A stretch of DNA of 60,000 nt, from positions 781,674,119 through 781,734,118 of the forward strand of contig NC_081414.1 of NCBI RefSeq assembly GCF_030272615.1. The letters are read 5' to 3'. Position 1 is the first letter of the stretch. The number at the start of each line of letters is the position of its first letter. This DNA is from Cryptomeria japonica. Taxonomy: Eukaryota; Streptophyta; Pinopsida; Cupressales; Cupressaceae. This document shows positions 34,411 to 46,805 of this stretch, one piece after another. A program made the position numbers and the translations under genes. The notes beneath the pieces are model-generated. The model did not search any database and was not told where the DNA came from. It saw only the letters and a program-made list of their open reading frames with translations.

Positions 34411-34739
34411 ATCGCATATTACCTCATCTTTGAAAGGCTTTATTGAGTATGAAAGGCGACACTATTGGTGCACCTGGATATCTCTTCCTTGACTAACCCA
34501 TCCCATTGAATAGGGTTGCAGGTAGGTTGTTGTTTCCATATTTAATCTCTTCATAGTGTCTGCTGATATTAGGTTCTTTTGACTTCTGCTATCAATGATA
34601 AAGTGTAGGGCTTTTCTTCTGACTCACATTTGTGAATGGAACAATCTCTCCTCATCCTCTCAGGGCAATATCCTTGTAGTAGCGACCATGGCATATGGAT
34701 TAGCCTCAATGACCTATTCATGATTTCCTTTTGTGCAAG

Positions 34740-35604
34740 TTTCTGCTACCTTATATTCTGCCTTGTCTTCATGCGTCTCCATCATTAAGCTTTTTATGGT
34801 TCTACAATCTTTTGTATTATGCGAGGGACTCTTATGGAATTCACACCACATACCGTTTTCTTATGTCTTCTTCATACTCCATGTCTTTTTTGTTGGTGAA
34901 TTGGGAGAGGGGTCCTTAGGGGTTTGTTTCCATGTATTTTTTCCACATTCATCCTTCCATCTATTGTTTGCAAAATTATCACTCCTTCCTTTCTGTTTGA
35001 ATTTCTCCTCAATTTTGGTAGCAAATTTATATGCACTAGGTAAAGTCTCTATGTTCAGAAGTTCCATTTCGGTTTGGATGTACCTATGGAGTCCACTCTG
35101 ATATTTTAAAACTTGGTGCTTCTCACGATCTTTGATGCCAAGATTTGCTACTAAGGCATGAAACATATCAGTATATTCTTGAATAGTTTGGTCCTTCTTC
35201 TGTCGAAGCAATTGCCACTGCATATATTTCTATTCATATGTATCAATAGGCAAATATTCTTCCTTTATGTGCTCCATGAATTCTCCCCATGTGGGTTTTT
35301 GATAAAAAATAAAAGTGCTGCCATTTTCTGCTGCCTTGGATGCTAACTTTGTTTCCCATGAATCTTTCACATGATTTTCAGCTTTGAGGAGAGCAAAAGT
35401 TATCTTCTCTTCATCTAAAAACTGATTGACAAAGAAATATCTTTCCAGTTTTGAAACCCAATCATCAACATCATTTGCATCAATCTTTCCTTGAAATGTA
35501 GGTATATCAAAATTCACTTGCACCTTGAATGGCGTATACCCTGTGAATGGTGGGTTTGCTTGTGACCCGTGACTTTCTAGCATTTGCTTGAACCGCTCCA
35601 TCAT
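34740..35604 (-). pseudogene. gag: Gypsy Gag with zinc knuckle (F)
   Basis: 35604-35230 reads from MMERFKQMLESHGSQANPPF through VNFDIPTFQGKIDANDVDDW and WETKLASKAAENGS, the capsid-like retrotransposon Gag fold region. 35223-34861 continues YAVA/MQWQLLRQKKDQTIQEYTDM and LKYQSGLHRYIQTEMELLNI. In another frame, about 34866-34745, GMWCEFHKSPSHNTKDC is a Cx2Hx5Hx4C-type knuckle. One frameshift and stops split it. It lies just inside the 5' LTR and PBS, as expected. Confidence 0.85.
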
Positions 35605-35752
35605 TTCTTCACGTTGTTTTGTTAGTGCATCTGCAACTTAGCCATTTGCGATCGTGTGCATCTCAAAGGAAGGTAGTATGAAGGATTCCTTGTTTCCAAC
35701 CCCAATCTTTGATATGTTGATCGCGTGTGATATGACATATAGGAGCGAACTT

Positions 35753-35764
35753 GCTCTGATACCA
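35753..35764 (-). other. Primer binding site of F
   Basis: On the - strand TGGTATCAGAGC, an exact initiator Met tRNA match, one base from the LTR end at 35766. Confidence 0.93.
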
Positions 35765-35765
35765 C

Positions 35766-36257
35766 TGATCCAAATTATGGATTCAGATGACAACACCTGA
35801 GTGAGAACCTGCAGTATTGTAAATTCCGTTTACAAGAACCAGAAAGCATAGAATTGAAGCAAGCCAAAAAGTAATCTATTCCATTCGAAAATCCAACATA
35901 TTGAAGTTTATGAGATTCCAAGAGTCACAAAAACCCCTTGAGAATCGAAGTCCAATAGTCACATTTGTTTATTACATAATAAAATCTAAAAACTACAAAA
36001 ATTTCAAAAAAAACTATATGAAATTTAATCCTAACTTTAACTAGACATAACTTTCTGCTCGAGGCTCGAAATTAGGAACCGTTTAACTCATTGGAAAGGT
36101 CTCCAAGAGTTGAAGGCGAAATCTTGAAAGAAACTTTCGTCACTTTCAAGGACTCAAAATTCCCTGAAGGCCTTCAAAAATACCATTTACTAATGTCTAA
36201 AAGAACTAAAAAAATATGAAAATATATTTTTAACTATTTCTGATTTTCTTCTGATCA
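35766..36257 (-). repeat. 5' LTR of F
   Basis: + strand TGATCCAAATTATGG...TTCTTCTGATCA, 492 bp, the partner of 30769-31240, followed by the GAGGT duplication. Confidence 0.92.
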
Positions 36258-36262
36258 GAGGT

Positions 36263-37800
36263 AGTGCATGGATGCTAATTTGTTTCTTCTATATTTTAGA
36301 GTTCACATAGAAAATAAATAAGCTATGCAATGAAGGACATGCCTGAAGTAGTTACATCAATTCGAAGTCTGAGAGATTAGTACAAGATTAGTGCCCCAGT
36401 CAATTCTTGATTGGAATGGCACTTATTTTCATCAATAGATGTTTTGGTCGTTACGTATCGAATAGATCAAAAGACTATTATTAGTGCAAACAACTACTTT
36501 TTTTTCTTATTCTTTTTTTTTCTCAAGTTTTTCTTTTCTCAACAAAAATAGTGTGAACAAATTCTTTTGATTTCAATCTTTTCAATAGAAATAATTTGAA
36601 TAGCCAGTCGTGAGACGAACGTAGGGATGAATGCGATTACAGAATCTTTTGTATATTTTGACGAAGATGATTTCCATCTACAACTGGAATTTGAACCCAC
36701 AAGTTCAGTGGTCAATTTGATAGAAGAAAATAATTATAGTAATAAAGTTATTATAAGTAAATTTTTTAGTAGATGAAAATTTTATTTTCAATTTTTTAAA
36801 ACAATAAATAAGAGAAACAAATTTTTATAGTAAGGTGGTAAATAATAATTAGAATTAAAAATAATGTATTATAAGTAAAATTTGTTTTCTTTAAAGCTTG
36901 TTAGAATTCAAGTATATGATGTGTGTAATTTTTAATTCAGCATTTTCATTTTTTGAATATTATTGTACTTTTGAGAGTGTGTTTCATTTGAAATACATTT
37001 CTTCATAAAATTTCAAAGTTTCTTTCATGAAAGAGCAATTGGTTTTATGGTACAAAATCTCACTAGCTATAAGAAAGTTTTAGGTTTTGATGTCAACCTA
37101 TTCAATATTCTCATTAATGTGCTTGTAATTTATAGTAGAAACAAATAGAATATTTATTAAAAAATAGAAAAAATAAGTAAAACGACTGGAGTAACATTGT
37201 ATATGAATGAACAGAAATTTATTTAATATTTAGATTAAAAAATGGGATTCATTAATTACTTATTGGTATGGATTGTGTGTAAAATTGTTATCATAGAATT
37301 ATAAATTAAAATATTAAAATGTAAAATCCTAATATATTAGAGCGAATTCTTATCATAGAATTATAAATTAAAATATTAAAATATAATATATGAATTGTTG
37401 TGATAGTTGGAACCTCACAAGTTAGTCTATCATTGAAATGCTTAAAGTAAATCTAAAGGGATATAAGAATTTTTCTTGGATTGCTCAAGGAAGGATGATT
37501 AGTTTGGTAAGTTGTGAAAATTAGAGAAGGGAAACATAGAATGTCAGGTACCAAGTATAGTTGGAATTATCCTATATAAAGTTGTTTCTTGTAGGAGCAT
37601 GTATTTTTTTGTGTCCAAATATGAGGTAGTCTTGAAATGATCACAAGCTAAGAGGCTAAACTATAGTTTCATCCTAAAGTGAGATATTATATCGAGATTT
37701 TGAAAACAAATATGTATCCCTAAGATATTATTTATGTTAAATAAACAATATAATAATGTTATAGTTTTAGTTACTTTTTATTTTCAAGAGAATATAATTA
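36263..37800. other. AT-rich non-coding stretch, possibly low-copy
   Basis: No LTR or retroelement motif seen. A 58-codon open stretch (36600-36773, + strand) contains FVYFDEDDFHLQLEFEPTS but has no support as a gene. A poly-T-rich patch lies near 36500-36535. One short tandem duplication is listed separately. Confidence 0.45.
37288..37383. repeat. 62-bp-spaced tandem duplication
   Basis: TTATCATAGAATTATAAATT...AATATTAAAAT occurs at 37288-37321 and again at 37350-37383, nearly identical over 34 bp. Confidence 0.85.
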
Positions 37801-39211
37801 ACTATTCTAAATATATTAAACCAAGAGAGGCCCAAACCTTTATGTGAACTCAAAACTAGCAAGCGACAAAAACCAAGGACTCAAAAGGTGTGAGGGACCA
37901 AGACCCGAATGCCTACTACCATAAAGAATAAAAAAAGTAGGCATCCAACACAACTAAGAAAACCAAAATGAAAGCAAGTAGAACCGAGAAACCAAAAAGA
38001 AAAAAATTGGACACATCTCCATCGAAGGCTCAAACCAATGGCCTACCTAGTGGGTAAAAATAATAGTTTCCTATCTTGGAAGATCTCTTTGCCCATTTTT
38101 GAAAAGGAGATCTTCCTATTAAAACCTTTCCCAGAGGAGATGGTTGGAGAATCTGGGGTTTCCTTCACCTTAGACAAAGATGCCTCTAGCCCAATGGTAG
38201 TAGAGGACTCCAAATGGCACTTCTTTTTTGCTCACCTCTTCATAAATTCATGTTTTATGTATTAGAGAGCAACGAAGTTCTTCTCAATTATCTCCATGTT
38301 TTGAGAAAACATATTCTTCATTTTCCTTTTTCAAGGAGTCCTAATTATATTGTAATGCCTCAACCACTTCCACCAAATACTTTGTGCCATTACCTTATTT
38401 TATTTTTTCATTAACCTCCTTCACTATCTTCTCCAAACCTTCCCATTTTTGAACCATTGCAAAAAATTTACCTATTGCCATACAAGAACATTGGTCATTA
38501 TCATCCATATCCCGAATGAATTCTCTAGCATCTACTTCAACAAGGGCTTTGGTTCTATTGATTTTCTTATTTGCCACCTCAAATTATCCTAGAAGCCAAT
38601 AGATGGTAGTTGAATGCATAGTGAGCCCCTCACAGAGTTCATTCACTCTGCTCGCAAAGAGGGGAAATTGCTCCTTAATAAAAGTATTCATATGAGAAGG
38701 ATGAGGGAAGCCAGGGGGAGGAGGGAAAGGAGGGGTAGTAGTTTTTCTCAAAGAGTTGTCAATGGTCCATTTAGACCTAGTGGACCAAAAACTAGAAGTC
38801 ATTTTCTTCCAATCTTGTCCAAAAATTATAAGATCTTTTATAGAGCTTTCACCAATATGGAGATGAGGTTTTTATTTTTATTTAGTACTCCTAGAAGGGT
38901 TAACCCAAGTGGGAAGCTTCTAGGAATTCATAGTCTCTATAGAATCAATCGGGTTGACTGATAACTCAAAACATTAGCCTAACCCAAAATGATTAATGGT
39001 AGAGCCACTAGTTAGGGTTAAACCTAGGTGAAAATTATAAAGGCATAGAATGAGACCTTGGTGCAAGGGGAGAGTACCTTCAGATTTTTCCACCACAACA
39101 AATTAAGAAATAGATGAGAATATTTACAAGGTAAATTTCATCTTGATTCCATACCTTAAATTATTAAGCATGGGAAATAGCTAGGAGTGGAAGCACTTAA
39201 ACCACCCATCT
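37801..39211 (-). pseudogene. Unidentified decayed coding-like sequence
   Basis: On the - strand, 38802-38584 (72 codons, starting MTSSFWSTRSKWTIDN, with a Pro run TPPFPPPPGFPHP) and 38577-38395 (60 codons, KALVEVDAREFIRDMDDNDQ) lie in one frame separated by a single TAA. Further down, open pieces alternate with stops. This looks like a degraded protein, perhaps of a transposable element, but I recognise no domain. The + strand ORFs over the same stretch look like shadows. Confidence 0.35.
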
Positions 39212-39653
39212 TGTTGGAAATAAGGAACACTAAGAATAGGGGGGTGAATCAGTGTTATGCAAACTTTAACTTTACTAAATTATACCTTCAACCATTAATG
39301 CATATGAACAAAAGAATGATGCAAGAACATGAAGAAATTAATCACAACACCATAACACCAAGATTTGTACATAGAAAACCCGGTTAAGGGAAAAAACATA
39401 GTGGGGATGCGACCCATAAAATGAGTATACTCAAATATGAACTTTACAATGGAATCCACATGCATTTAGGCACACTACCTAGAGCTCACCACTCAAAAGA
39501 AGAAAGGGCTACAACGTCAGATAGCTCACTACCTTACAAAAGAGTTACAAATGATTACAAGACAATTTTAGCTACTATATAACATCAACAAATGGCTGAG
39601 TATAGTTCTGGTTAAGCTCATTAATCAATATTTTCATAATATGCCTTACATTG
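39212..39653 (-). repeat. Truncated copia-type LTR, reverse orientation
   Basis: Begins TGTTGGAAATAAGGAACACT, then a G run and GTGAATCAGTG: the mirror of the CACTGATTCACCCCC...TTAGTGTTC end of these LTRs. The conserved block is at about 39362-39402 (GAAAACCCGGTTAAGGGAAAAA). It also shares the TAGTTCYGGTTAAG phrase with H's LTR. It is cut by element G's LTR at 39654, so G may have inserted into it. Confidence 0.7.
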
Positions 39654-40784
39654 TGTTGGAATCAATGAAAATTGAGAGGGGACGTGAACTAGTATTTTGG
39701 AATTCACAAATTTATTAAGTTGATTCTTTAAAAAATGGATGCAAATACCTGAAAGAAAAGTATAGAAACATAAACTATTTAAACATGCAACCATGACACC
39801 ATTATTTTTATGTGCAAACCCAAAAGGGTAAAACCATGATGGGATTTGAACCAACAATATTCTTATGGCTAGTAGTAAAAAACTATTAGAAAAGTGGAAT
39901 GCACTTGCATTCAGCCACACTACCTAGAGCTCACTGCTCAAGTGCAAAACAAGGTTGCAACCCTACAGAACTCACTATCCTACAAATGAAACTTAGAAGC
40001 AAATAAAATGTTTGATCTAGAATATAGCATCTACAAATGCTAGGAATTAGTTCCAGTTAGGCTCAATAATTATCAGATGTTAGTGCTCTAAAAACATGCT
40101 CTGTTTATCTTGGCTTCATTTACCAAATCATTAGAACTTAAGATGTGCATGTGAAACTACGCTCAATCACTTCCAACACAATCTTATGTTCACACCATCA
40201 ACTAAAATGATCATCCAAGTCAAACTTATATATCCGCACCACCAAAAAGGATCTTCACTAAGTCGGCTTCATAAAATTGCAAAATATGAAACGTATAGTC
40301 TCATATCGTCTCAAACCATTGCAAATCCATATACCAGACTTAAAACATGTGATCATAAGCTTTCCGTAAGTCAACCCAATTACCTCGAACTCATCATCAT
40401 CCACTAGAATCACCTCAAGGAATCTGGACTACACACTACACCATCAAAAATAATGATAACTTTGATCTACTTGCAATATTGGATACCAGACCAAGAAACT
40501 TGCACTAGAACCAACACTGAAGGCTAGAATTATATATAAGGCTACCTCACATATCCAATCACTCCAACCAAAAATACAATAGGATAAATGAATAATGCTT
40601 GCCATATTTATACACTGTGTTCCACCTACAAACTGACCTAAGACTTTCGGTAATCCCAATCTCCATATACCAGATAGGATTACTAGGCTGAGTTACCATC
40701 AATGACAACCCCTAAGTAATCTCCATGCATATAACATCATCAATCTTCACAGGAGCATTGCCAAAACCATGTCTCTTTCTAACA
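39654..40784 (-). repeat. 3' LTR of element G
   Basis: Begins TGTTGGAATCAATG and ends TTTCTAACA in + coordinates; on the - strand it starts TGTTAGAAAGAG right after a purine tract. Conserved block around 39806-39852. About 1131 bp. The left 5-bp flank is CATTG; the partner end of G is not in the window as far as I can see. Confidence 0.78.
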
Positions 40785-41075
40785 ATCTCCTCCTTTGACA
40801 TTGATGGCAACACTATGAAAAATGTCAGGTGTTCGAAGAACCCATAATTGCAATCAATCCAAAAATATGTGCACTTACCTAGCTCCCCCTAAGATGTGCA
40901 CTATTTTTCACTTCTCTCTCTCCCCCTTTGACATCAATGGAAAAGGAAGGGATCTACCAAAACGTATGTACAAAAGAATGTGTATAGTGATCTTAAGAAA
41001 CTTGAAAATACATGCATAAGTTACCTTCAAGGAATCAAATACTCATTCCATCCTCTCAAGAAAGAGTCCAGTACA
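40785..41075 (-). mobile_element. Element G interior, 3' end (split by B)
   Basis: On the - strand the end reads TGCCATCAATGTCAAAGGAGG against the LTR, the same sentence as A's PPT. Two more purine boxes (CAATGTCAAAGGGGGAGAG around 40918-40936, TTAGGGGGAGCTAG around 40882-40898) repeat the arrangement seen in A. Non-coding. The interior continues at 47600 after element B. Confidence 0.75.
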
Positions 41076-41080
41076 TTAAT

Positions 41081-41849
41081 TGTTGGCATTCTACACTCAA
41101 ATGAGAATGGTTGATGTTGTCATTGATGGCAACCAACTGGTAATAGGTTGTACAGGTTCACCGGCAATACAAACATCATCTACCGACACTTGAAGGCACA
41201 TTCATCGGCATCCAGATTACACTAGCAATAAATTATACTGGCACTCAGGCCAACATGAGACCAAGTTTTGTTTATATGAATTATATTGTAATGTAATTAA
41301 CTTTTGTAAGCCGACATGATGTATTGTAAAGACTCATATATGTATGAAATCTAATAGGTCATTTTTGTAATAGTATTATATAGAAGACAACAAAAGGTTT
41401 ATTTGTTAATGTATCTGACTAAGCTTAAACCGGTACTGAAAGCATTGGAGATTTTATTTTGACCAGTACATTATCTTGGATTTAATTATCCATATTGTAG
41501 TCAGTGAGACTCTTTCTTTGAACAGTGCACTCTAGGCTGTTGGCCTTCCTGCACGTGCAGGCTCCTATTATAAGTAATATTTATTCATATTGGCGAGTGA
41601 GTAAATATTGTGGGTCACAAACCCCATCGAGGTTTTTCTCTTACTGGGTTTCCTCGCCAAAACATCTTGTGTTATGGTGTGCATTTAAGTTGTCTCTGTT
41701 ATTTCTCTTTGTTGCACTATTGCTTGTTTACCGGTACATTAATTTGGGTTACAAAGTTATAAATAAGTTTAAATATTCCATTAACCGGTTAGACACTGAT
41801 TCACCCTCCCCTCCTCTTAGTGTCTTTGGGACTGTCATTGTATCTAAAA
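41081..41849 (+). repeat. 5' LTR of B
   Basis: Starts TGTTGGCATTCTACACTC. The conserved block is at 41621-41662 (CCCATCGAGGTTTTTCTC...TGGGTTTCCTCGCC). The expected CA end has mutated to AA (ATCTAAAA versus ATCTAACA in the 3' LTR). It lacks about 20 bp that the 3' LTR has (around 47095-47115). Confidence 0.88.
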
Positions 41850-41850
41850 A

Positions 41851-41863
41851 TTGGTATCAGAGC
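41851..41863 (+). other. Primer binding site of B
   Basis: TTGGTATCAGAGC immediately after the LTR; exact match to the initiator Met tRNA complement. Confidence 0.92.
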
Positions 41864-41920
41864 TTGGTCCTCTCTTTGCAAAAGCTTAACAGCTTGACAA
41901 AGATTCTAGAACCGGTACCG

Positions 41921-42885
41921 ATGGAGAGTTTGAGAAAACAGTTGGAAGGAGTTCTTGAAGATTTTGATGCAAGAAAATTAAAGAATATAAAACTTGAAGA
42001 TGATTTGAGGACTGGTAAGGAATTCATTAAAGGACTTTAGGAGAACCTGGTTATAGCACAAAACAAAAGGAAGGAACTTCATGAGCAAATGCAGAAACAT
42101 GATGATGAAAAGGAAACTCTTAGGGACATTGCAGAGAAGTTGAGACAAGAGAACAGTAACATGAGAAATGAAATGCAAGATCTGACCATGAGGCTATGTA
42201 AGGATATTGAAGACAAAAAGAAGAATGAAGAAGACTTGACCAAGAAACTTAATGATGGAGGTAATAAAAATCTGAGACTTTGTCATGAAATTGATATGCT
42301 AATGACAGACCTGATTCACATGCAACGTGATAAAGAGGAGCTTATGAGAGAAGTTGGGATTCTAGAAAATGAGTTGATCACTGAAAATGAACACAAAGAC
42401 AAATTCAATAAAAGATCAGAAATACTTGATGACATGCTGAAAAAATAAAAACCTGATGGAGATATAGTTGGACTTGGATTTGAACATGGAGAAAGTTCTG
42501 GGACTGCAAATAATCAAGATCACAACCTAATGCTTATAAAATTAATAGGATATGTTTCAATTGCAACAAGTTTGGTCATAAAGAAAATCAGTGCAGATTT
42601 AGAAATAATCCAAATACAAACTTACCCACTAGTTAATGTTCCAAATACAATAAAGTGGGTCATAACTCAGACAATTGTGTAATGAATGTGAAATGCTATG
42701 TTTGTGATAGATTTGGACATTTATTTAATCAATGGAGAACACAAATCAGTCAAGGATATGGAAAATTTATTCAAAGGAATAATGTAACTTGTTATGCATG
42801 TAACAAGATTGGGCATATTATAAAATTTTGTAGAAGCAAGACTATACCAGTGAACAATAAAGGATCTAATGAGAAGGGAAAATAA
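41921..42885 (+). pseudogene. gag: Gag-like protein of B, coiled coil plus zinc knuckles
   Basis: Starts ATG 41921 (MESLRKQLEGVLEDFDARKL). TAG at 42038-42040 and TAA at 42446 interrupt the coiled-coil part, and a frame change follows. Knuckles: CFNCNKFGHKENQC (about 42555-42596), a degenerate SKYNKVGHNSDNC, CYVCDRFGHLFNQW (last Cys lost), and CYACNKIGHIIKFC (about 42790-42831). The RKELHEQMQ and NSNMRNEMQDLTMRL segments align with C and A. Role: RNA binding and particle formation by analogy. Confidence 0.82.
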
Positions 42886-43320
42886 AAGGTAAATGAAATA
42901 AAGCAAGAATTTTCAAAACAATGGATTAAGAAGGGAGATCAAAGAGTTGATGAATCTCTCTCTACACCGGTAGAATAGATTAACCCTCCACTCGTAGGAG
43001 ATTTTTCATCTGACTAAGGAAAAATCCTCAAGGGGTATGGCAGCAAGTTGAAAATCAGGCATTCTACCCTTGGTTGATGTTAAGAAGACATATTTCTTCT
43101 TTACCAATAGATATGTTAAGATTTCACTTAACCGACAAGCATTTAATGTGGTAGTTGGAGAACATTTTGGTTATAAAGCACCAAAAAATCCTCATTTCAA
43201 ACCACTAAGAATCCAAGCATTCAGAGAGCACAAAATTGAGCAAAGGCATTCTAAAGGTGAAGCAACAAGGTGTACTTCAGGTATTCAAGGATTTCAAGAA
43301 AGAGGCATTTATCCTTCGAA

Positions 43321-46300
43321 ATGACATCTCCATCGTTTGTACCTGAGTTTATTGCAAACCCTATTGTGGTAGAGAACATTAAGTGCCCTAGACCCATATT
43401 TAAAATCATCCCTGAAATTGCCAAACAAGATGATTCTATCGAAGTTTTTTCTAAAATTTTGAAAGGAGTCAATTTTGCCAAAGACCCGAGAATTTATATT
43501 CACTGCAACATAGAAAATTTAGGGTCTGATGATTTGAAGAACATGTACAATGATATTATTACTGATGATCGAGGTTTTCTTAAACTAGAGCATAAGATAG
43601 TAGAAGACTTAGGATTTGTTGAAATTTTGAACATACCTGAATTTCCAAAGGAGGTAGTTTGTCTTGTAATGAGCAGAGTTCATGGAGAGTTTATGTCACT
43701 ATACTCTATTTTTAAAATCTCAAAGGAGGCAATCAAGGCAGTTACTGGTTTACCCTCAACTGGTAGTAGGCCCGACCAAACAAAGAAGATACCTAACAAG
43801 GTTGTTATGGACCTAACTGGAGCTACATCTGACAACAGATCTCTTAGGGTTAATGACATTACTGATGCAAATGTGAGATATCTGAGGATGGTACTTGGAT
43901 ATAGAGTAACTCACACAAATAGATTAAACTCTGTTTCTAGCTTATGTATTCATAGTGCATATGAGATGGTTAGGAATAATGCTAGGATTGATATCTGTGA
44001 ATGGCTTAAGGATGAACTAATAGATAACCTAAAAAAGATTAAGGGTGACAAGAAGGGGACATTCCATTTTGGCAACCTACTTGTGTGTTTGATGCTTCAC
44101 TTCACCAAAGAGATTCCTGGTATTGGTCATAAGGACTTTGGATATGACATCCTGGTAGGAAAACAAATCATGGAAGATATTATCAGTATGGGCTCTAATA
44201 GTGATAACATTATAGCAGACTACCTCAAAAACTTCCAAACTAAGATGAAGGCTAGAGAAAGGAAACCATAGAGCATTATAGACAAGTATGATAAGAAAAT
44301 TTTCTTTGTAATCAAACGTGATGAAACATGGATGGAAATTGTTACTCTTAGAACTATTTGGATAATAGAAATGGGTTATGAAGTTGATCTGAATATTCTT
44401 GAAGCATATGCTAAAACACTTCTTGATGCACTTAAGGAACCATCTGAAGAAATTTTTGGTAGTGTTGTTTCGATGCAGAAGAAGAGAAAAAGATGAGAAA
44501 AATTCATCCAAGATGGCTAAGGAAGTTAAGGAAAATGTTTAATGAAGTTGAGTGGTATATCTACTGGGGAACTAGAAGGATTGGAACTGGTAGCTCATGT
44601 TTCACCGATTGTCACTTCTTCAAATACAGATAGTGGAAAAGAAGCTGAGTTCAAGAGAGTTGAACGAAAGAAGAGGAAACCTTCACTAGTACCTTCTCCT
44701 TCTCCCAAAAGGACTATAACTATAAGAAAGAAGTAGCGGGTTGTAAGGGAGCCTAAGAAGAAGCTAACTCCTAAGAAGAAACAGGAACCAAAGACACTGG
44801 ATACCCTTACATAGGAGGAACTAGTAAATGAGATAACCCAAGATGGTAATATTTGTAATGTAAATAAATATTATCATTTCTTCAAGGATTCTGACAAGGA
44901 GACAATAGAGGCTAGTATTATTTTGCATCTAGACATTTATAAGAAGGTTTTGATTGAAGTTGTAGATGATCTGCCAAATGACTTGTATCTAAAATTAGAG
45001 GCTAAAAGAGTGTCAGTAATGGAATTAGGAGAAAAATTAAAAGTTGAAGCATTATTGGCAATGCTCCCTGTAAATTCTAAAGATGAAATTGATGAACTAA
45101 TTGTTGAAGCAAACCAGTCAGTTTTTGTGAGTGCACACTGGCAAGTTAGCCTAATGGCTGGAAGAGTAAAAGAAATTACTGATGAAACTGCGGATAGTTG
45201 GGATATATTTTTTGTTGAAAAAGAAAAGAAAGAGGAAAGGAATAGACAAAAAATGGATGACTTTTACAAAGGTATATCAAAAGGACAAAGGTAAAAGAAA
45301 AGTTGGTAGTATATCTGTTATAAAGGTCATAGATAACCTTCCTCCACTAGCATAGGATACTCCACCTATAACTTCAGATATACCAATACATACAAACATT
45401 CAACCGGACAAGGAAACTGAAGAAGTAACACATGATGACACTAACCTAGATTCTGAAATTATTTTTACTATGAATATTAATAAAGAGACCACAGAGGTTA
45501 AGGCAGTCAATGCTAAGAACAGTGAGATCTCTGAGTCACTGGCACACACTGTTGATTCTCAGAACACTGAGATACCAATAGAGGCTAAGGTAACTAACAC
45601 TAAGAAACTAGAGAATGAGAAACTGATAGATGTAGAGGTACTTACACAGACTAAAAAATCAGCTGAAGCAAAAGTAATAACACAGACATAGAAACCGGTA
45701 GAAACTTTAAGTAAAGATGAAGCAATTGATGGAAACAAGGAAGAAATAGTTAAGGCAATTGGGCAAGTATCTGTTGAAAGGAAATATATTGCAAAACTAA
45801 GCACATCCACTAGAGAATTCAGACCCACTAATGTAATAGATGTTCTTTTGGATTCAATTAAGAGGATAATAGATTGCAAAGCCTTGGCATTTAAGGCTAT
45901 TGATGGCACATTACCTATTTTGAAGATGATTTCACTGACTTGTAAGATAGATCACATTGAGGATTCTTTAGGTAAATTTGACGCATTGTCCAAATTTATT
46001 GTTGAAAATGTTCTAACCATAGATAAGGTGAATGAGGAAACTGTAAAGGAAAGAGTAGATAAAGAGAAAGGTGAATTATTTGAGAAAACTATCAAAGACT
46101 ATACTAAGCACATGGACTCATTATTACTGGTACTTAACTCAACAATTTTGGAATATGAGTTGTATAGAGAAGCTTGCAAGCCTCACCACCTAACTGAAGA
46201 TATTGATGATGAAATTAAGAAGACACAGAAGGAGTTAGGTGACATTGCAGACAATATGATAGGTTCTTCAGAACTTACATCTATTCTTGATCAAGAGATG

Positions 46301-46603
46301 GCAACTTATGAGGAAAAGATTGAAAATTTGGAAAAAGAAAAAGGAAGGATAAGGTTAAAGGCTCGGGAACTGAAAAGAAAAATTGGCCCAAGATTGGACT
46401 ATCTTATTACTCAGCAGGTTGAGCTATCAAAGGCAACAATTCAAGCAGAATGGTCACCGGAGCAGAAAATGCATTATCTGACTGACATGATCTAGAAGAC
46501 AAAAACCATCATTTCTGACAATAACAAATTCATGCAAAGGCTACATCTAATTTTGGCGGACATTTTTCAACTTGTACAAAACTGGTTGCAGGCTATGAGG
46601 TAG
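43321..46603 (+). pseudogene. ORF2 of B, homologue of A ORF2
   Basis: Begins ATG 43321 (MTSPSFVPEFIANP) and can be followed to TAG 46601-46603 with changes of frame near 44490 and 45290. The first 317 codons are open. Ordered matches to A: VMSRVHG, AIKAVTGLPSTG, LTGATSD, LGYRVTHTNRLNSVS, SAYEMVRN, FGNLLVCLML, EMGYEV...LEAYAKTL. A Lys/Pro-rich linker and a Glu/Lys/Thr variable region with repeated EAKV/TQTK motifs replace A's Lys/Glu helix. The C-terminal coiled coil (KIENLEKEKGRIRLKARELK, then RKIGPRLDYLITQQ) aligns with A and G. In-frame stops 44269, 44734, 44812, 45353, 45689 and 46493 are TAG; a TGA lies in the uncertain segment near 44490. Function unknown. Confidence 0.78.
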
Positions 46604-46789
46604 TATTTTTGTATTATTTGATTATTTTTTACATCCTTTGCCATTGATATCAAAGGGCGAGTAGTATGGAGAAAAATAAATGCACAGAGGAGATCAATTG
46701 ATCAAGGGGAGAACACTTTTTTGGGATCAATTTTTGGACTTCATTTTTGGACAACAGTTTTGGATTTTTCTCATGAGTATTGCCATCAA

Positions 46790-46805
46790 TACCAAAGGGA
46801 GATTT
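46790..46805 (+). other. Polypurine tract of B
   Basis: TACCAAAGGGAGATTT directly before the 3' LTR, preceded by the shared TTGCCATCAAT phrase. Confidence 0.85.

Larger units (their letters stand above)
30769..36257 (-). mobile_element. Element F: full-length broken Ty3/gypsy retrotransposon
   Basis: LTRs at 30769-31240 (472 bp) and 35766-36257 (492 bp), TG...CA, with a perfect GAGGT duplication at 30764-30768 and 36258-36262. Reverse-complement PBS at 35753-35764 and purine tract at 31241-31259 show - orientation. Gag, protease, RT, RNase H and integrase occur in Ty3/gypsy order. A C-terminal tail with a chromodomain-like pattern and the 5.5-kb length suggest a chromovirus such as the Reina group (tentative). 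Stops and frameshifts split the polyprotein into about eight pieces, so this copy is dead. Confidence 0.93.

Noticed and set aside
36660-36730. tRNA T-arm-like sequence on the - strand (GGTTCAAATTCC near 36687-36698)
   Set aside because: No matching acceptor, D or anticodon arms could be found around it.
36600-36773. 58-codon open stretch with an acidic, aromatic composition
   Set aside because: Too short, no start context, no homology recognised; AT-rich DNA of this length often has such frames.
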